Source: Burkholderiales bacterium
Lineage (GTDB): Bacteria; Pseudomonadota; Gammaproteobacteria; Burkholderiales; Nitrosomonadaceae
Reading direction: 5' to 3'
Assembly (NCBI GenBank): GCA_024235755.1
Contig: JACKLV010000013.1
Coordinates: 49,337 to 113,336 of the forward strand
DNA: 64,000 nt
Made by a program: the position numbers and the translations under genes. Below the pieces are notes generated by a model. The model was not told the origin of the DNA. It did not search any database and saw only the letters and a program-made list of their open reading frames with translations. Shown piece after piece: positions 1 to 8,378 of the stretch (positions are counted from its first letter, which is position 1; every line of letters begins with the position of its first letter).

Positions 1-1
1 T

Positions 2-469
2 GCAGAGGGTATAAAAATAGGCGTTGTGAACACTGAGAAAATTTTGCGTGAATCGACCCCGGCACTGGATGCGCAGCAAAGAATTGACCGGGAATTCATT
101 CCGCGCGACGCTGAAATCAAGGAAATGGCGCAGCAAGCTAAAGAACTGCAGGAAAAACTGGAAAAAAAAGGTGCGGCCATGAATGAAACTGACAGGCGCG
201 AATTGGAACGCGAACTGGCCAACTTGAGCCGGAACTACCAGCGCGCGCAGCGCCAGATGCGCGAGGATTTAACCGTGCGTCAAAATGAAGAATACGGCGT
301 TATCCTGGAATTAACCGATAAAGCCATTCACTTTATTGCGGAGAAAGAAAATTACGACCTCATTCTGCAGCTGCAGGACTCTGTCTATCGTAGCCAGCGT
401 ATCGATATTACCGATCAGGTAATCGATGTGCTGAATACTGAAAAGAGAGACAACGCGACTCTGCCATAA
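2..469 (+). CDS. skp: Periplasmic chaperone Skp/OmpH (5' partial)
   Basis: The reading frame is open to the left edge, so the true start and signal peptide lie outside the window. The visible part begins near the mature N-terminus with KIGVVNTEKILRES, the usual opening of Skp/OmpH proteins, and continues into a long charged helical region (about residues 30-110) typical of the tentacle coiled coils that hold unfolded outer-membrane proteins in the periplasm. The GTG at 26 is an internal valine codon and not a start. In related bacteria the gene follows bamA and precedes lpxD and fabZ; here fabZ follows after 77 bases with no lpxD. Family assignment is firm; the start cannot be seen. Confidence 0.9.
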   Translation, partial: AEGIKIGVVNTEKILRESTPALDAQQRIDREFIPRDAEIKEMAQQAKELQEKLEKKGAAMNETDRRELERELANLSRNYQRAQRQMREDLTVRQNEEYGVILELTDKAIHFIAEKENYDLILQLQDSVYRSQRIDITDQVIDVLNTEKRDNATLP

Positions 470-546
470 TCCGGTTACAAAGCAGGATGCCGTCCGGTTA
501 TACTGTCCGCAACGAATAAATGCTATGAATCAATAAGGAAAAGCAA

Positions 547-990
547 ATGAATACCATGGACATCCATGAAATCCTTAAATTTTTGCCGCACCGTTATCCA
601 CTGTTGCTAGTGGATAAAGTGTTGTCGATTGAGCCTGGAAAAAATATTGTCGCGGTTAAAAGCGTTTCGATCAACGAACCGTTTTTCCAGGGACACTTTC
701 CGCATCACCCGGTAATGCCCGGTGTGTTAATCGTGGAAGCGCTGGCGCAGGCGGCAGCACTGCTGACGCTCAAAACCAGTGGCGAAACCAGCAAAGAGGA
801 TACGGTGTATTATTTTGTCGGCATTGATAACGTCCGCTTCAAAAAGCCGGTGATGCCAGGAGACCAGCTTGTTCTCAAAGTTTCCATTGATCGTGAGATA
901 AAAGGCTTGTGGAAATATTCCGCCCGTGCCGAGGTCGATGATCAACTGGTAACGGAAGCCAAACTGATGTGTACCGCCAGAAGCGTATAA
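547..990 (+). CDS. fabZ: 3-hydroxyacyl-ACP dehydratase FabZ
   Basis: A 147-residue hot-dog-fold protein that dehydrates 3-hydroxyacyl-ACP in fatty acid elongation in the cytoplasm. The N-terminus MDIHEILKFLPHRYPLLLVD and the active-site segment GHFPHHPVMPGVLIVEALAQ (catalytic His in FPHHP and the Glu of VEALAQ) are diagnostic. The ATG at 547 has an AAGGA ribosome-binding site six bases upstream; an alternative ATG lies nine bases later. It sits between skp and rnhB, where lpxD, lpxA and lpxB would normally flank it. Length matches the family. Confidence 0.96.
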   Translation: MNTMDIHEILKFLPHRYPLLLVDKVLSIEPGKNIVAVKSVSINEPFFQGHFPHHPVMPGVLIVEALAQAAALLTLKTSGETSKEDTVYYFVGIDNVRFKKPVMPGDQLVLKVSIDREIKGLWKYSARAEVDDQLVTEAKLMCTARSV

Positions 991-1017
991 GCATCGCCAT
1001 TGACCGGAGGCCGACTG

Positions 1018-1629
1018 TTGCAAAAAATTGCAACCGTATCCCGACCAACACCGAGGCTGATTGGCGGTGTCGATGAAGCCGGCCGAGGCCCGTTGGCAGG
1101 TCCTGTAGTAGCGGCGTGTGTGGTGCTGGGCGCACAATATGATTTGCCTGGTCTGGCAGACTCGAAACAATTGAGTGAAAAGAAACGCAACAACCTGGCG
1201 GCTGCAATCAAACAGCATGCCCGAGCTTGGTCGGTAGCATCGGCAACGGTGGCGGAAATTGATCGGCTAAATATTCTGCAGGCAACGTTGCTGGCCATGC
1301 AAAGGGCGGTCGCGCAACTGCCGCTGACGCCCGATCTTGTCATGATCGACGGCACGCATAGCCCGAAACTTGAAATTCCGGTACGAACCGTGATCAAAGG
1401 CGACAGCCGGGTTGCCGAAATCTCCGCCGCTTCCATTCTGGCAAAAACCGCACGTGATGCCGATATGATGGCGCTGCATCAACGCTACCCCGAATACGGA
1501 TTTGACCGACACAAAGGTTATCCGACCAAACGGCATATTGCCGCTTTACAAATGTATGGTATAACAGATATACACCGGCGAAGTTTCGCACCTGTTCGAA
1601 CCATCGCAAAATCAATCGTTAATCGCTGA
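1018..1629 (+). CDS. rnhB: Ribonuclease HII
   Basis: RNase HII cuts the RNA strand of RNA-DNA hybrids and removes misincorporated ribonucleotides. The motif GVDEAGRGPLAGPVVAA holds the catalytic Asp-Glu pair, followed by DSKQLSEKKR and the metal-binding Asp in MIDGTHSP. The preferred start is TTG at 1018, because GGAGG at 1006-1010 stands seven bases before it; an upstream TTG at 1000 would swallow that site. It follows fabZ after only 27 bases. In most relatives lpxA and lpxB lie between these two genes. About 203 residues, normal for the family. Confidence 0.94.
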   Translation: MQKIATVSRPTPRLIGGVDEAGRGPLAGPVVAACVVLGAQYDLPGLADSKQLSEKKRNNLAAAIKQHARAWSVASATVAEIDRLNILQATLLAMQRAVAQLPLTPDLVMIDGTHSPKLEIPVRTVIKGDSRVAEISAASILAKTARDADMMALHQRYPEYGFDRHKGYPTKRHIAALQMYGITDIHRRSFAPVRTIAKSIVNR

Positions 1630-1650
1630 ATTATTCGTGAAGGAATCAAC

Positions 1651-2100
1651 ATGGAAACCCTGAAAGTTCTGCATATACTGGGTGTTGTTATTTGGGTGGG
1701 CGGCATGTTCTTTGCCTATATGGTATTGCGGCCGGTTGTCAACCAACTGCTGCCGTCACCACCGCAGATGTTGAAGTTCTGGCAAACGGTTTTTGCCAGT
1801 TTTTTCCACTGGGTATGGCTGTCGATTACGGTGATTCTTGCAAGCGGCCTGCATATGATTGCTCAAATGGGCGGATTTAAAGCCTTGCCGTTCAATGTTT
1901 ATCTGATGTTTGCGATCGGGTCTATGATGATACTGATCTTTCTCTATGTGTATTTTACCGCTTACCGGAAACTGAAACGCTATGTGGCGGCTGAAGAATG
2001 GGAATCGGCGGGTATTGCGCTGGTGCAGATACGCGTTCTGGTTGGTTTAAATCTGATTCTGGGATTTGTAACCATTGCTATTGCCATTCTGGATGCGTAG
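1651..2100 (+). CDS. CopD-like four-helix membrane protein
   Basis: A 149-residue inner-membrane protein with four hydrophobic segments (about residues 5-25, 45-68, 83-105 and 125-147). The opening LKVLHILGVVIWVGGMFFAYMVLRP carries a helix with a His followed by a WVGG segment, as in the CopD/copper-resistance D family and related cytochrome-b561-like small membrane proteins. A good AAGGA site precedes the ATG. The family name suggests copper or haem handling, but nothing in the neighbourhood (rnhB upstream, slyD downstream) supports a specific role, so the function stays open. Confidence 0.75.
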   Translation: METLKVLHILGVVIWVGGMFFAYMVLRPVVNQLLPSPPQMLKFWQTVFASFFHWVWLSITVILASGLHMIAQMGGFKALPFNVYLMFAIGSMMILIFLYVYFTAYRKLKRYVAAEEWESAGIALVQIRVLVGLNLILGFVTIAIAILDA

Positions 2101-2139
2101 GGAAGATTACTAAATATGAAAAAAGGAGGTTGAACCAAT

Positions 2140-2619
2140 ATGCGCATAGATAAAGATACCGTGGTATCGCTTCAGTACGAACTGTCCGACTCGTCCGGCA
2201 ATCTGATTGAAAAAACGGAGGATCCGATCAGCTATTTGCACGGTGGGTATGACGGCATTTTTCCCATGGTTGAAGAGGCGTTGCATGAAAAAGAGATCGG
2301 TTACAGTTGTACCGTTTCAATGGAGCCGGAACATACATTCGGCGACTACGACAGCAGCCTGGTCCGGTTGGAGCCGCGCAGCGCTTTTCCCGAGAATGTC
2401 GAAGTCGGCATGCGTTTTGAAGGAGCTGCCGAAGGTTCGGACGATTACCTGATTTATACCGTGACCGATATCGCGGAAGACAAAGTGGTCGTCGATGGAA
2501 ATCATCCGTTGGCCGGCATGAAACTGAATTTTGCCTGCACCGTGATCGATGTGCGTCCGGCAACGGCGGAAGAGATCTCGCATCAGCACGTGCATGGACC
2601 GCATGACCATATGCACTAA
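2140..2619 (+). CDS. slyD: SlyD-like FKBP-type peptidyl-prolyl isomerase
   Basis: A 159-residue FKBP-fold prolyl isomerase with the SlyD arrangement: an N-terminal FKBP strand set (KDTVVSLQYELSDSSGNLIE), an insert-in-flap domain around residues 65-125, the returning strand HPLAGMKLNFACTVIDVRPAT, and a short His-rich tail HQHVHGPHDHMH that is likely to bind nickel or zinc. It acts as a cytoplasmic folding helper. The ribosome-binding site AAAGGAGG lies about 12 bases upstream of the ATG. The gene is convergent with mutS, with only 22 bases between the two stop codons. Confidence 0.92.
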   Translation: MRIDKDTVVSLQYELSDSSGNLIEKTEDPISYLHGGYDGIFPMVEEALHEKEIGYSCTVSMEPEHTFGDYDSSLVRLEPRSAFPENVEVGMRFEGAAEGSDDYLIYTVTDIAEDKVVVDGNHPLAGMKLNFACTVIDVRPATAEEISHQHVHGPHDHMH

Positions 2620-2641
2620 CTGGCGGTTTCCATCGAATGTT

Positions 2642-5230
2642 TTACTGATTGGATTGTTCGTCCAGCATCTGTTTGATTTTATAGAGCTGCTCGAGCGCTT
2701 GTCGCGGCGTTAGTTCATCGGGGAAAATGGTGTGCAGCATGGCGATCAACGGATTTTCCTGTTGGATTGATTCGATACCCGTTTCCTCCTCGCCAAAATC
2801 CAGATCGAGTTGCGGCGATTTGTCGGTACTGTGTTTTTCCAGTTCCGCCAGATGTTTTCTGGCCATGCGTATTGCCTGACCGGGAATGCCCGCCAGCGCG
2901 GCAACCTGCAAGCCGTAACTTTGGCTCGCCGGTCCTGCGGTGACTTTGTGTAAAAAAACGATGCGGTGTTTATGCTCCACAGCTTCCAGGTGAACATTAC
3001 GGATTTGCCTGAATTCTTCGGCCAGCCGTGTCAGTTCGAAATAATGCGTGGCAAACAGCGTGCAGCTTTTATTTTTGATCAGCAGATAGCGCGCAATGGC
3101 CAACGCGAGCGCAAGCCCGTCGAATGTCGATGTGCCGCGCCCGACCTCGTCCATCAACACCAGGCTTTGCGCCGTGGCGTTGTGTAGAATATTGGCGGTC
3201 TCGGTCATTTCCACCATAAAAGTCGAACGTCCGCCCGCAAGATCGTCCGATGCGCCGATACGGGTAAAAATCTGGTCGAGCAGGCCGATTTGCACTTTTT
3301 CCGCCGGAACAAAACTGCCGCAGTGCGCCAGCAGGGCGATTAGCGCAACCTGGCGCATGTAAGTCGATTTCCCCCCCATGTTGGGGCCGGTGATAATCAG
3401 CATCTGATGGTTGTCCTGATGTTGCTGGCCCAGTTGTACATCGTTCGGAATATAGTTGTCCACCTGACACTCCACCACAGGGTGGCGTCCCGCTTCGATA
3501 TCGATCGTCGTGTCCTGCGTGAACACCGGAACAGTGTAGCCGAGCGTCTGCGCGCGTTCCGCGAAAGCACACAGAACATCGACCGTGGCCACACTGGCGG
3601 CGGTTTGCTGCAATACGGCCACTGATTCAGACAGCGTGTCCAGCAGTGCATCATACAGGCATTTTTCGCGCGCGAGCGCGCGGTCCTGCGCTGCCAACGC
3701 CTTGTCCTCGAATGTTTTGAGCTCAGGCGTAATGTAACGTTCCGCGCTTTTGAGCGTCTGCCTGCGGCGGTAATCGTCCGGCACCTTGTCGGTATGCGCA
3801 TGCGTGACCTCGATGTAGAAACCATGCACGCGGTTATATTCCACCTTGAGATTCGGAATGCCGGTGCGCTCCTTTTCGCGCGTTTCCAGTTGCAGCAGAA
3901 ATTCGCCGCAGTTGTGCTGCAGGGCGCGCAATTCGTCGAGTTCGGCATCGTAGCCGTCGGCAATTACGTTGCCTTCGCGCAGCACAGCGCCGGGTTCCGG
4001 GCGAATCGCCCGTTCCAACAGACCGGCCAGCGCCGGGTCGGGTTGCAAGCTCAGCATCAACTGTGCAATGTTGTCCGCACTGCACGCGGCAAGCGCTTTT
4101 ACCACTTCGGGCAGCAGTTTCAGGCTGTCGCGCAGACCGGATAAGTCCCTCGGCCGCGCCGTGCGCAGCGCGATACGCGCCGTGATGCGTTCGATATCGA
4201 CCACATGCCGCAGGCAATCGCGCGCCGCCGGATACGCATTGTGCGCAATCAGGTCAGCCACGCTGTCCTGCCGCCGCTGAATTTCGGACAGATCGCGCAG
4301 CGGATGATGCAGCCAGAATTGCAGCAGTCGGCTGCCCATGCTGGTGGCGCAGGTATCGAGCAGCGACAGCAGCGTCGGCGCGCGTTCGCCGCGAATGGTT
4401 TCGGAGATTTCCAGATTGCGGCGGGTGGCCGCATCCAGGCGCACATATACGCTGTCACGCACTGCCTGCAGCGATGTCACATGCAGCGCGGCGCTGCCCT
4501 GCGTCAGGCGGGCGTATTCGAGCAGGGCATTGGCGGCGCACAGCGCCGTGGTCAAATCCGCGCAGCCGAAGCCAGACAGATCGTGCGCATCAAAATGCTG
4601 CGTCAGACTGCGTATTGCACTGTCGAGATCGAACTGCCACGGAGGCAGTAGTTTCAAGGTCCAGCGGCCGCTCAAATCCTGAACCGAGCGCAACGATTCA
4701 GGCAGCAAGATTTCGGCCGGCTGCAGCCGCTCCAGCTCACTGACCAGCTGTTCCGGCGTTGATTCCATCACGCGTAACTGGCCTGCCGCCAGATTCAGCC
4801 AGGCCAGCCCGAGCGTGGTTTCCTGAATCGTCAGCGCCAGCAGAATGCAATCGCGCTTGTCCTCCATCAAAGCCGCGTCGGTCAACGTGCCTGGGGTGAC
4901 AATACGCACGACTTCGCGCGCCACCGGTCCCTTGCTTGTTGCCGGATCGCCCACCTGTTCGCAAATCGCGACCGACTCGCCGTGTTTGACGAGCCGAGCC
5001 AGATACTGTTCGGCGGCATGATACGGCACCCCCGCCATCTTGATCGGCTCGCCCGCGGACGCGCCGCGCCGGGTCAATGTGATATCCAGCAGAGCGGCGG
5101 CTTTCTCGGCATCGTCGTAAAACAGCTCGTAAAAATCGCCCATGCGGTAAAACAGCAGCATATCGGGATACTGCGCCTTGATGCGTAGATACTGCTGCAT
5201 CATGGGCGTGTGCTGTGATTCTTTTTTCAT
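2642..5230 (-). CDS. mutS: DNA mismatch repair ATPase MutS
   Basis: The 862-residue mismatch-recognition protein, which finds base mismatches and recruits MutL. The N-terminal domain carries FYRMGDFYELF with the Phe-x-Glu mismatch-reading motif (about residues 28-38). The ATPase core has Walker A GPNMGGKSTYMRQ near residue 615 and Walker B LVLMDEVGRGTSTFDG near residue 690. The C-terminus ends in the usual helix-turn-helix and tetramerisation-type segment. Full length and intact. It is transcribed away from the TIR-FGE gene. Confidence 0.98.
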   Translation of the reverse strand: MKKESQHTPMMQQYLRIKAQYPDMLLFYRMGDFYELFYDDAEKAAALLDITLTRRGASAGEPIKMAGVPYHAAEQYLARLVKHGESVAICEQVGDPATSKGPVAREVVRIVTPGTLTDAALMEDKRDCILLALTIQETTLGLAWLNLAAGQLRVMESTPEQLVSELERLQPAEILLPESLRSVQDLSGRWTLKLLPPWQFDLDSAIRSLTQHFDAHDLSGFGCADLTTALCAANALLEYARLTQGSAALHVTSLQAVRDSVYVRLDAATRRNLEISETIRGERAPTLLSLLDTCATSMGSRLLQFWLHHPLRDLSEIQRRQDSVADLIAHNAYPAARDCLRHVVDIERITARIALRTARPRDLSGLRDSLKLLPEVVKALAACSADNIAQLMLSLQPDPALAGLLERAIRPEPGAVLREGNVIADGYDAELDELRALQHNCGEFLLQLETREKERTGIPNLKVEYNRVHGFYIEVTHAHTDKVPDDYRRRQTLKSAERYITPELKTFEDKALAAQDRALAREKCLYDALLDTLSESVAVLQQTAASVATVDVLCAFAERAQTLGYTVPVFTQDTTIDIEAGRHPVVECQVDNYIPNDVQLGQQHQDNHQMLIITGPNMGGKSTYMRQVALIALLAHCGSFVPAEKVQIGLLDQIFTRIGASDDLAGGRSTFMVEMTETANILHNATAQSLVLMDEVGRGTSTFDGLALALAIARYLLIKNKSCTLFATHYFELTRLAEEFRQIRNVHLEAVEHKHRIVFLHKVTAGPASQSYGLQVAALAGIPGQAIRMARKHLAELEKHSTDKSPQLDLDFGEEETGIESIQQENPLIAMLHTIFPDELTPRQALEQLYKIKQMLDEQSNQ

Positions 5231-5302
5231 GCGGATACCGGGGTTATTGAGCGATGAATGGTTTGGATTGGTCCTGTCATGTGACGGGATTTTAGCATTG
5301 AA

Positions 5303-5339
5303 TTACAGTACATGAGCTTAGGCTATAATTGTTTTAGCC
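5303..5339 (+). promoter_or_regulatory. Candidate promoter of the TIR-FGE gene
   Basis: A perfect TATAAT lies at 5324-5329, about 90 bases before the TIR start. The best -35 candidates are TTACAG at 5303-5308 (15-base spacer) and TTGAAT at 5298-5303 (20-base spacer), neither ideal. The -10 overlaps a short inverted repeat, GGCTA at 5321 with TAGCC at 5335-5339. Moderate support only. Confidence 0.4.
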
Positions 5340-5417
5340 TGCAGCAATGATACAATACCGGAATCGATGTTATGTAAAGCTTGTGAGCAAACTTCCAGCA
5401 GCATTTGTACACAACCA

Positions 5418-6883
5418 ATGTCCAGCATTTTCATTAATTACCGCCGCGACGACAGTTCAGGCTATGCGATTCATCTCTATGACCGGTTAGCAGATTGTTT
5501 TGGGCGCGATCATATTTTTATGGATCTCGATCAGATCGCGCCCGGCGATGACTTTCATGACGTGATCAATGAAAAACTGAAATCGGTGCAGGTTGCCGTA
5601 GTGCTGATCGGCAAGCGCTGGCTGAACAGTTCCGATGCAAACGGCCAGCGGCGGTTGGATCATTCGGACGATTGGGTTCGGCTTGAGATTGCCGTCCTGC
5701 TGGAACGCAACATCCGCGTAATCCCGGTGCTGGTCGGCGGCGCTGTCATGCCCAAATCAACCGAGTTGCCGGAGTGTTTAGCATCGTTGTCACGGCGCAA
5801 TGCTTATGAAATCAGCGACCAGCGCTATCATGCCGATGTCGGCAAGCTTATCCAGGTTTTGGAAAAAATCATAGGTGCGCAGCCGCAGCCACCGTTTCCG
5901 CCTCAGTCGCAAGAAAAAAATCTGCCAAAGATAAGGATTTTACGGATTGCGGCAATCTTCGGGGTAACCGGGCTATTTATCGCGGCAATCATGGTGTCAA
6001 GCGGTATTTTATCGACAGCTTCCAGGCAACCAATAGAAGCTGAACCGGAGAAATCAGTAACAGCTCAGCCTGTTAGCGAAGAACCGGAAGAAAAAATCAT
6101 AGAGCCCGAAATGGTGCGTATTCCAGCCGGCACATTCCTGATGGGTTCGCCTGAAACTGAAGAAGACCGGATTGGTGAAGAAGAAGGCCCGCAACATAAA
6201 GTTACGATTGCGTCATTTGAAATGAGTCGTTATGAAATCACTGTCGGACAGTTCTGGCAGTTTGTGCGGGACATGAATTACCGTACAGCAGCGGAGAAAA
6301 ATGGGGAGGGGTGTTGGGATTGGAATAATGGTAACCCGCAGAAGCAATCTGGACGCAACTGGTACAATCCGGGTTTCGATCAAACCGACGATCATCCGGT
6401 GGTCTGTGTATCATGGGCCGATGTACAAGCTTATGTACTCTGGCTATCGCAACAAACCGGCAGGCAGTATCGTTTGCCTTCCGAAGCCGAATGGGAATAT
6501 GCCGCGCGGGCGGGAATGCAAACCCGTTATTGGTGGGGTGATGACATCGGAAAAAACAAGCGGTCTGTAATGGTTGTGGCAGTCAATGGGATAACAAACA
6601 AACTGCACCGGTGAGTTCATTCAAACCGAATCCGTTTGGGCTTTATGACACTGTGGGCAATGTCTGGGAATGGGCGCAGGATTGCTGGCATGGCAACTAC
6701 GAGGGCGCGCCTGTCGACGGCTCGGCGTGGCTAGAAGCGAATAACGGCGAATGCAACTATCGAGTGGTTCGCGGCGGTTCGTGGAGTAATAGCCCACGGG
6801 GCCTTCGTTTGGCTGGTCGTGATGGGATCGACTCCGGTGTTGCGTTTATCAATATCGGTTTTCGCGTTGCCAGGGACTTGTGA
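5418..6883 (+). CDS. TIR - transmembrane - FGE-sulfatase protein, interrupted by a -1 frameshift at A_AAA_AAC
   Basis: Residues 1-150 form a TIR domain (MSSIFINYRRDDSSGYA opening, then FMDLDQIAPGDDF). A hydrophobic segment at about 174-197 follows, then an FGE-sulfatase/SUMF1 domain (MVRIPAGTFLMGS near residue 231; HPVVCVSWADVQAY; LPSEAEWEYAARAG). The frame entered at the start ends at a TGA at 6612-6614. The rest of the FGE domain (AVCNGCGSQWDNKQTAPV, NPFGLYDTVGNVWEW, RVVRGGSW, GFRVARDL) is in the -1 frame and stops at 6883. The switch falls at A_AAA_AAC (6551-6557, in the zero frame); slipping there gives a continuous product of about 488 residues. ATG 5418 fits the TIR start; an upstream in-frame ATG at 5367 is possible. 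The break may be programmed slippage, a one-base deletion or a sequencing error. Confidence 0.85.
6535..6557 (+). promoter_or_regulatory. Candidate -1 ribosomal frameshift site
   Basis: The zero-frame codons GGA AAA AAC contain the heptamer A_AAA_AAC at 6551-6557. After a -1 slip, reading resumes with CAA GCG GTC TGT and restores the conserved FGE sequence. A Shine-Dalgarno-like GGGGTGA (6535-6541) lies about ten bases upstream, similar in placement to the stimulator of the dnaX frameshift. No strong downstream hairpin was found by eye. A homopolymer deletion would leave the same picture. Confidence 0.5.
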
Positions 6884-6900
6884 CTTTGATCTTTAGGAGG

Positions 6901-6965
6901 GTAGGATGTGCCGTTAGGCGCATCAAATCGCGGACGATGCGCCTCCTTACGTCGGCACATCCTAC
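6901..6965. repeat. REP-like nested palindrome
   Basis: Two nested inverted repeats: outer arms GTAGGATGTGCCG (6901-6913) and CGGCACATCCTAC (6953-6965) match over 13 bases; inner arms AGGCGCATC (6916-6924) and GATGCGCCT (6936-6944) match over 9. The element starts 17 bases after the stop of the FGE frame. Such GC-rich nested palindromes are usually dispersed REP or MITE-type elements; it could also act as a transcription stop. Copy number cannot be judged from this window. Confidence 0.7.
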
Positions 6966-7051
6966 CGGATTGTTGTTTGTCAACTCGATAATAATAAGAA
7001 CCGTCTACCCATTGACGGAGAAGATGGATGGTATTTCATTTTTCCACGTTA

Positions 7052-7969
7052 TTACCGCCTGGACGGCGGTAACGGTTCCCCAAAAAACTCCCGCATCAGA
7101 AAATTTTCCAATCCTTCCTGATCTCCCGGCCGGGCGGACAGGACGATGACACGGTTGAGGCGGTGCGATTCCCAGTTGAAATCTTCCTGATGGTATTGGC
7201 GGATAAGCTGGATCATGCGGCGGATCACAGCGCGCTCGATATCGCCGTCCGTATCTGCCCGGACTTCGATAATTTCACGGCGCGGGTTGCTGACGCCGGT
7301 GGTCCAGGCGCGGAACGAAAAACGCGCGTAACTCGAACGTATCTCGAGGATTTGAAAAATCCCGCTGGTGCCGGGCATTTGCAGGTTGCGCCGCACTTTC
7401 GCCATGCGGATTTCCTCCGCGGAGGGCTGCGGTTGCGTGTTTTTGTTGCGGGTGTATTCGGGGCCGTCGAAAATGCCGGCCGGCCGGCTCGGAACAGCGG
7501 GCTGTTGCGGTTGCGGCCTTCTCTGGTTGATATACTCGGACAAGTCGGTTGGCGCGGGGGTGTCTTGCGGCTGCGCTGTTTCAACTGCCTTTTTTTCCTT
7601 TGGCGGTTGCGCTTTGGGCTTTGCAACAGTTTCTGGCCTGACCGTTGGTGCGGGCGGAGTGGCAGGCCGAACGCGCGGTGGTGGAGGCTGGGGCGCGGGT
7701 TCTGGCTGTGGCGGGATCTCAGGTTGTTTTTCAACGCCTTTGCTGGGCGGTGGCGCGGATTCCTGTGGCAGTGTTTCTTCCGGCAGTTCCAGAAATTCCG
7801 CTTCGATGGCGTCCGGAACTGAGATGGCCACTTCGACTTCAGATTCCGACAGGAAAAACCCGACTGTCCAGATGATCAGCAGCCAGATCAGCGCCGCCAG
7901 CGGCAGCGGCCACCACAGGCGAATTTCCCTTGACCGGGCGCTGGTCATTGTCACGGACTGTGCGGGCAT
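7052..7969 (-). CDS. TonB-like periplasm-spanning protein with atypical C-terminus
   Basis: A 305-residue protein with one N-terminal transmembrane helix (about residues 20-40: WWPLPLAALIWLLIIWTVGFFL), a Pro/Gln/Lys-rich stretch from about 60 to 165 that would cross the periplasm, and a globular C-terminal part. That plan and its place as last gene of an exbB-exbD operon indicate a TonB-type energy transducer. However, the C-terminal domain (FQILEIRSSYARFSFRAW onward) does not show the usual TonB C-terminal motifs, so the outer-membrane partner is unknown. A short stem (TTACCGCC/GGCGGTAA) overlaps its stop codon. No TonB-dependent receptor lies nearby. Confidence 0.7.
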   Translation of the reverse strand: MPAQSVTMTSARSREIRLWWPLPLAALIWLLIIWTVGFFLSESEVEVAISVPDAIEAEFLELPEETLPQESAPPPSKGVEKQPEIPPQPEPAPQPPPPRVRPATPPAPTVRPETVAKPKAQPPKEKKAVETAQPQDTPAPTDLSEYINQRRPQPQQPAVPSRPAGIFDGPEYTRNKNTQPQPSAEEIRMAKVRRNLQMPGTSGIFQILEIRSSYARFSFRAWTTGVSNPRREIIEVRADTDGDIERAVIRRMIQLIRQYHQEDFNWESHRLNRVIVLSARPGDQEGLENFLMREFFGEPLPPSRR

Positions 7970-7976
7970 TGCGGAT

Positions 7977-8378
7977 TTATTTGTGCTGCACCGCGATCAG
8001 AAATTGATGCACGCCTGCTTGGCGCGCACGCAGCATCGCCTGCACCACAATGCCTTGCGGGGCTTCGCTGTCCGCCGATACGATCAGTTTCGGCTGGGCG
8101 TCTTTGAGCAGTGGCTTGAGTTTTGCGGCGAGGGTTTCGAGTGTAACGGATTCCTTGTTGATGTAAATCTCGCTGTCCTTGGTCAATGTGAGTGTGATCG
8201 GTTTCTCTGCACTGAGTTTTTCGGCCTGTCCTTTGGGCAGGTTGACCTGCAGCGAATCGAGATTTTGCATCGACAGCGAGGCGAGCATGAATGTCGCGAG
8301 CAGAAAGAACATGACGTCGATCATGGGTATGATCTGGATATAGCCTTTACGGGGTGCTCTGGTTTTACGCAGTTTCAT
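7977..8378 (-). CDS. exbD: Biopolymer transport protein ExbD
   Basis: A 133-residue ExbD/TolR-family proton-channel subunit: basic N-terminus (KLRKTRAPRKGYIQIIPMIDVMFFLLATFML) with the membrane-embedded Asp of the IDVMFFLL helix, then a periplasmic domain ending in GVHQFLIAVQHK. It overlaps the end of exbB by 14 bases and is followed eight bases later by the TonB-like gene, so the three are almost certainly cotranscribed and translationally coupled. It uses the proton motive force to power the third protein. Confidence 0.9.
   Translation of the reverse strand: MKLRKTRAPRKGYIQIIPMIDVMFFLLATFMLASLSMQNLDSLQVNLPKGQAEKLSAEKPITLTLTKDSEIYINKESVTLETLAAKLKPLLKDAQPKLIVSADSEAPQGIVVQAMLRARQAGVHQFLIAVQHK

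Noticed and set aside
3069..4743. Several 70-190-codon frames within mutS on both strands
   Set aside because: All are shadows of the mutS frame, Arg- and Ala-rich with no independent start signals.
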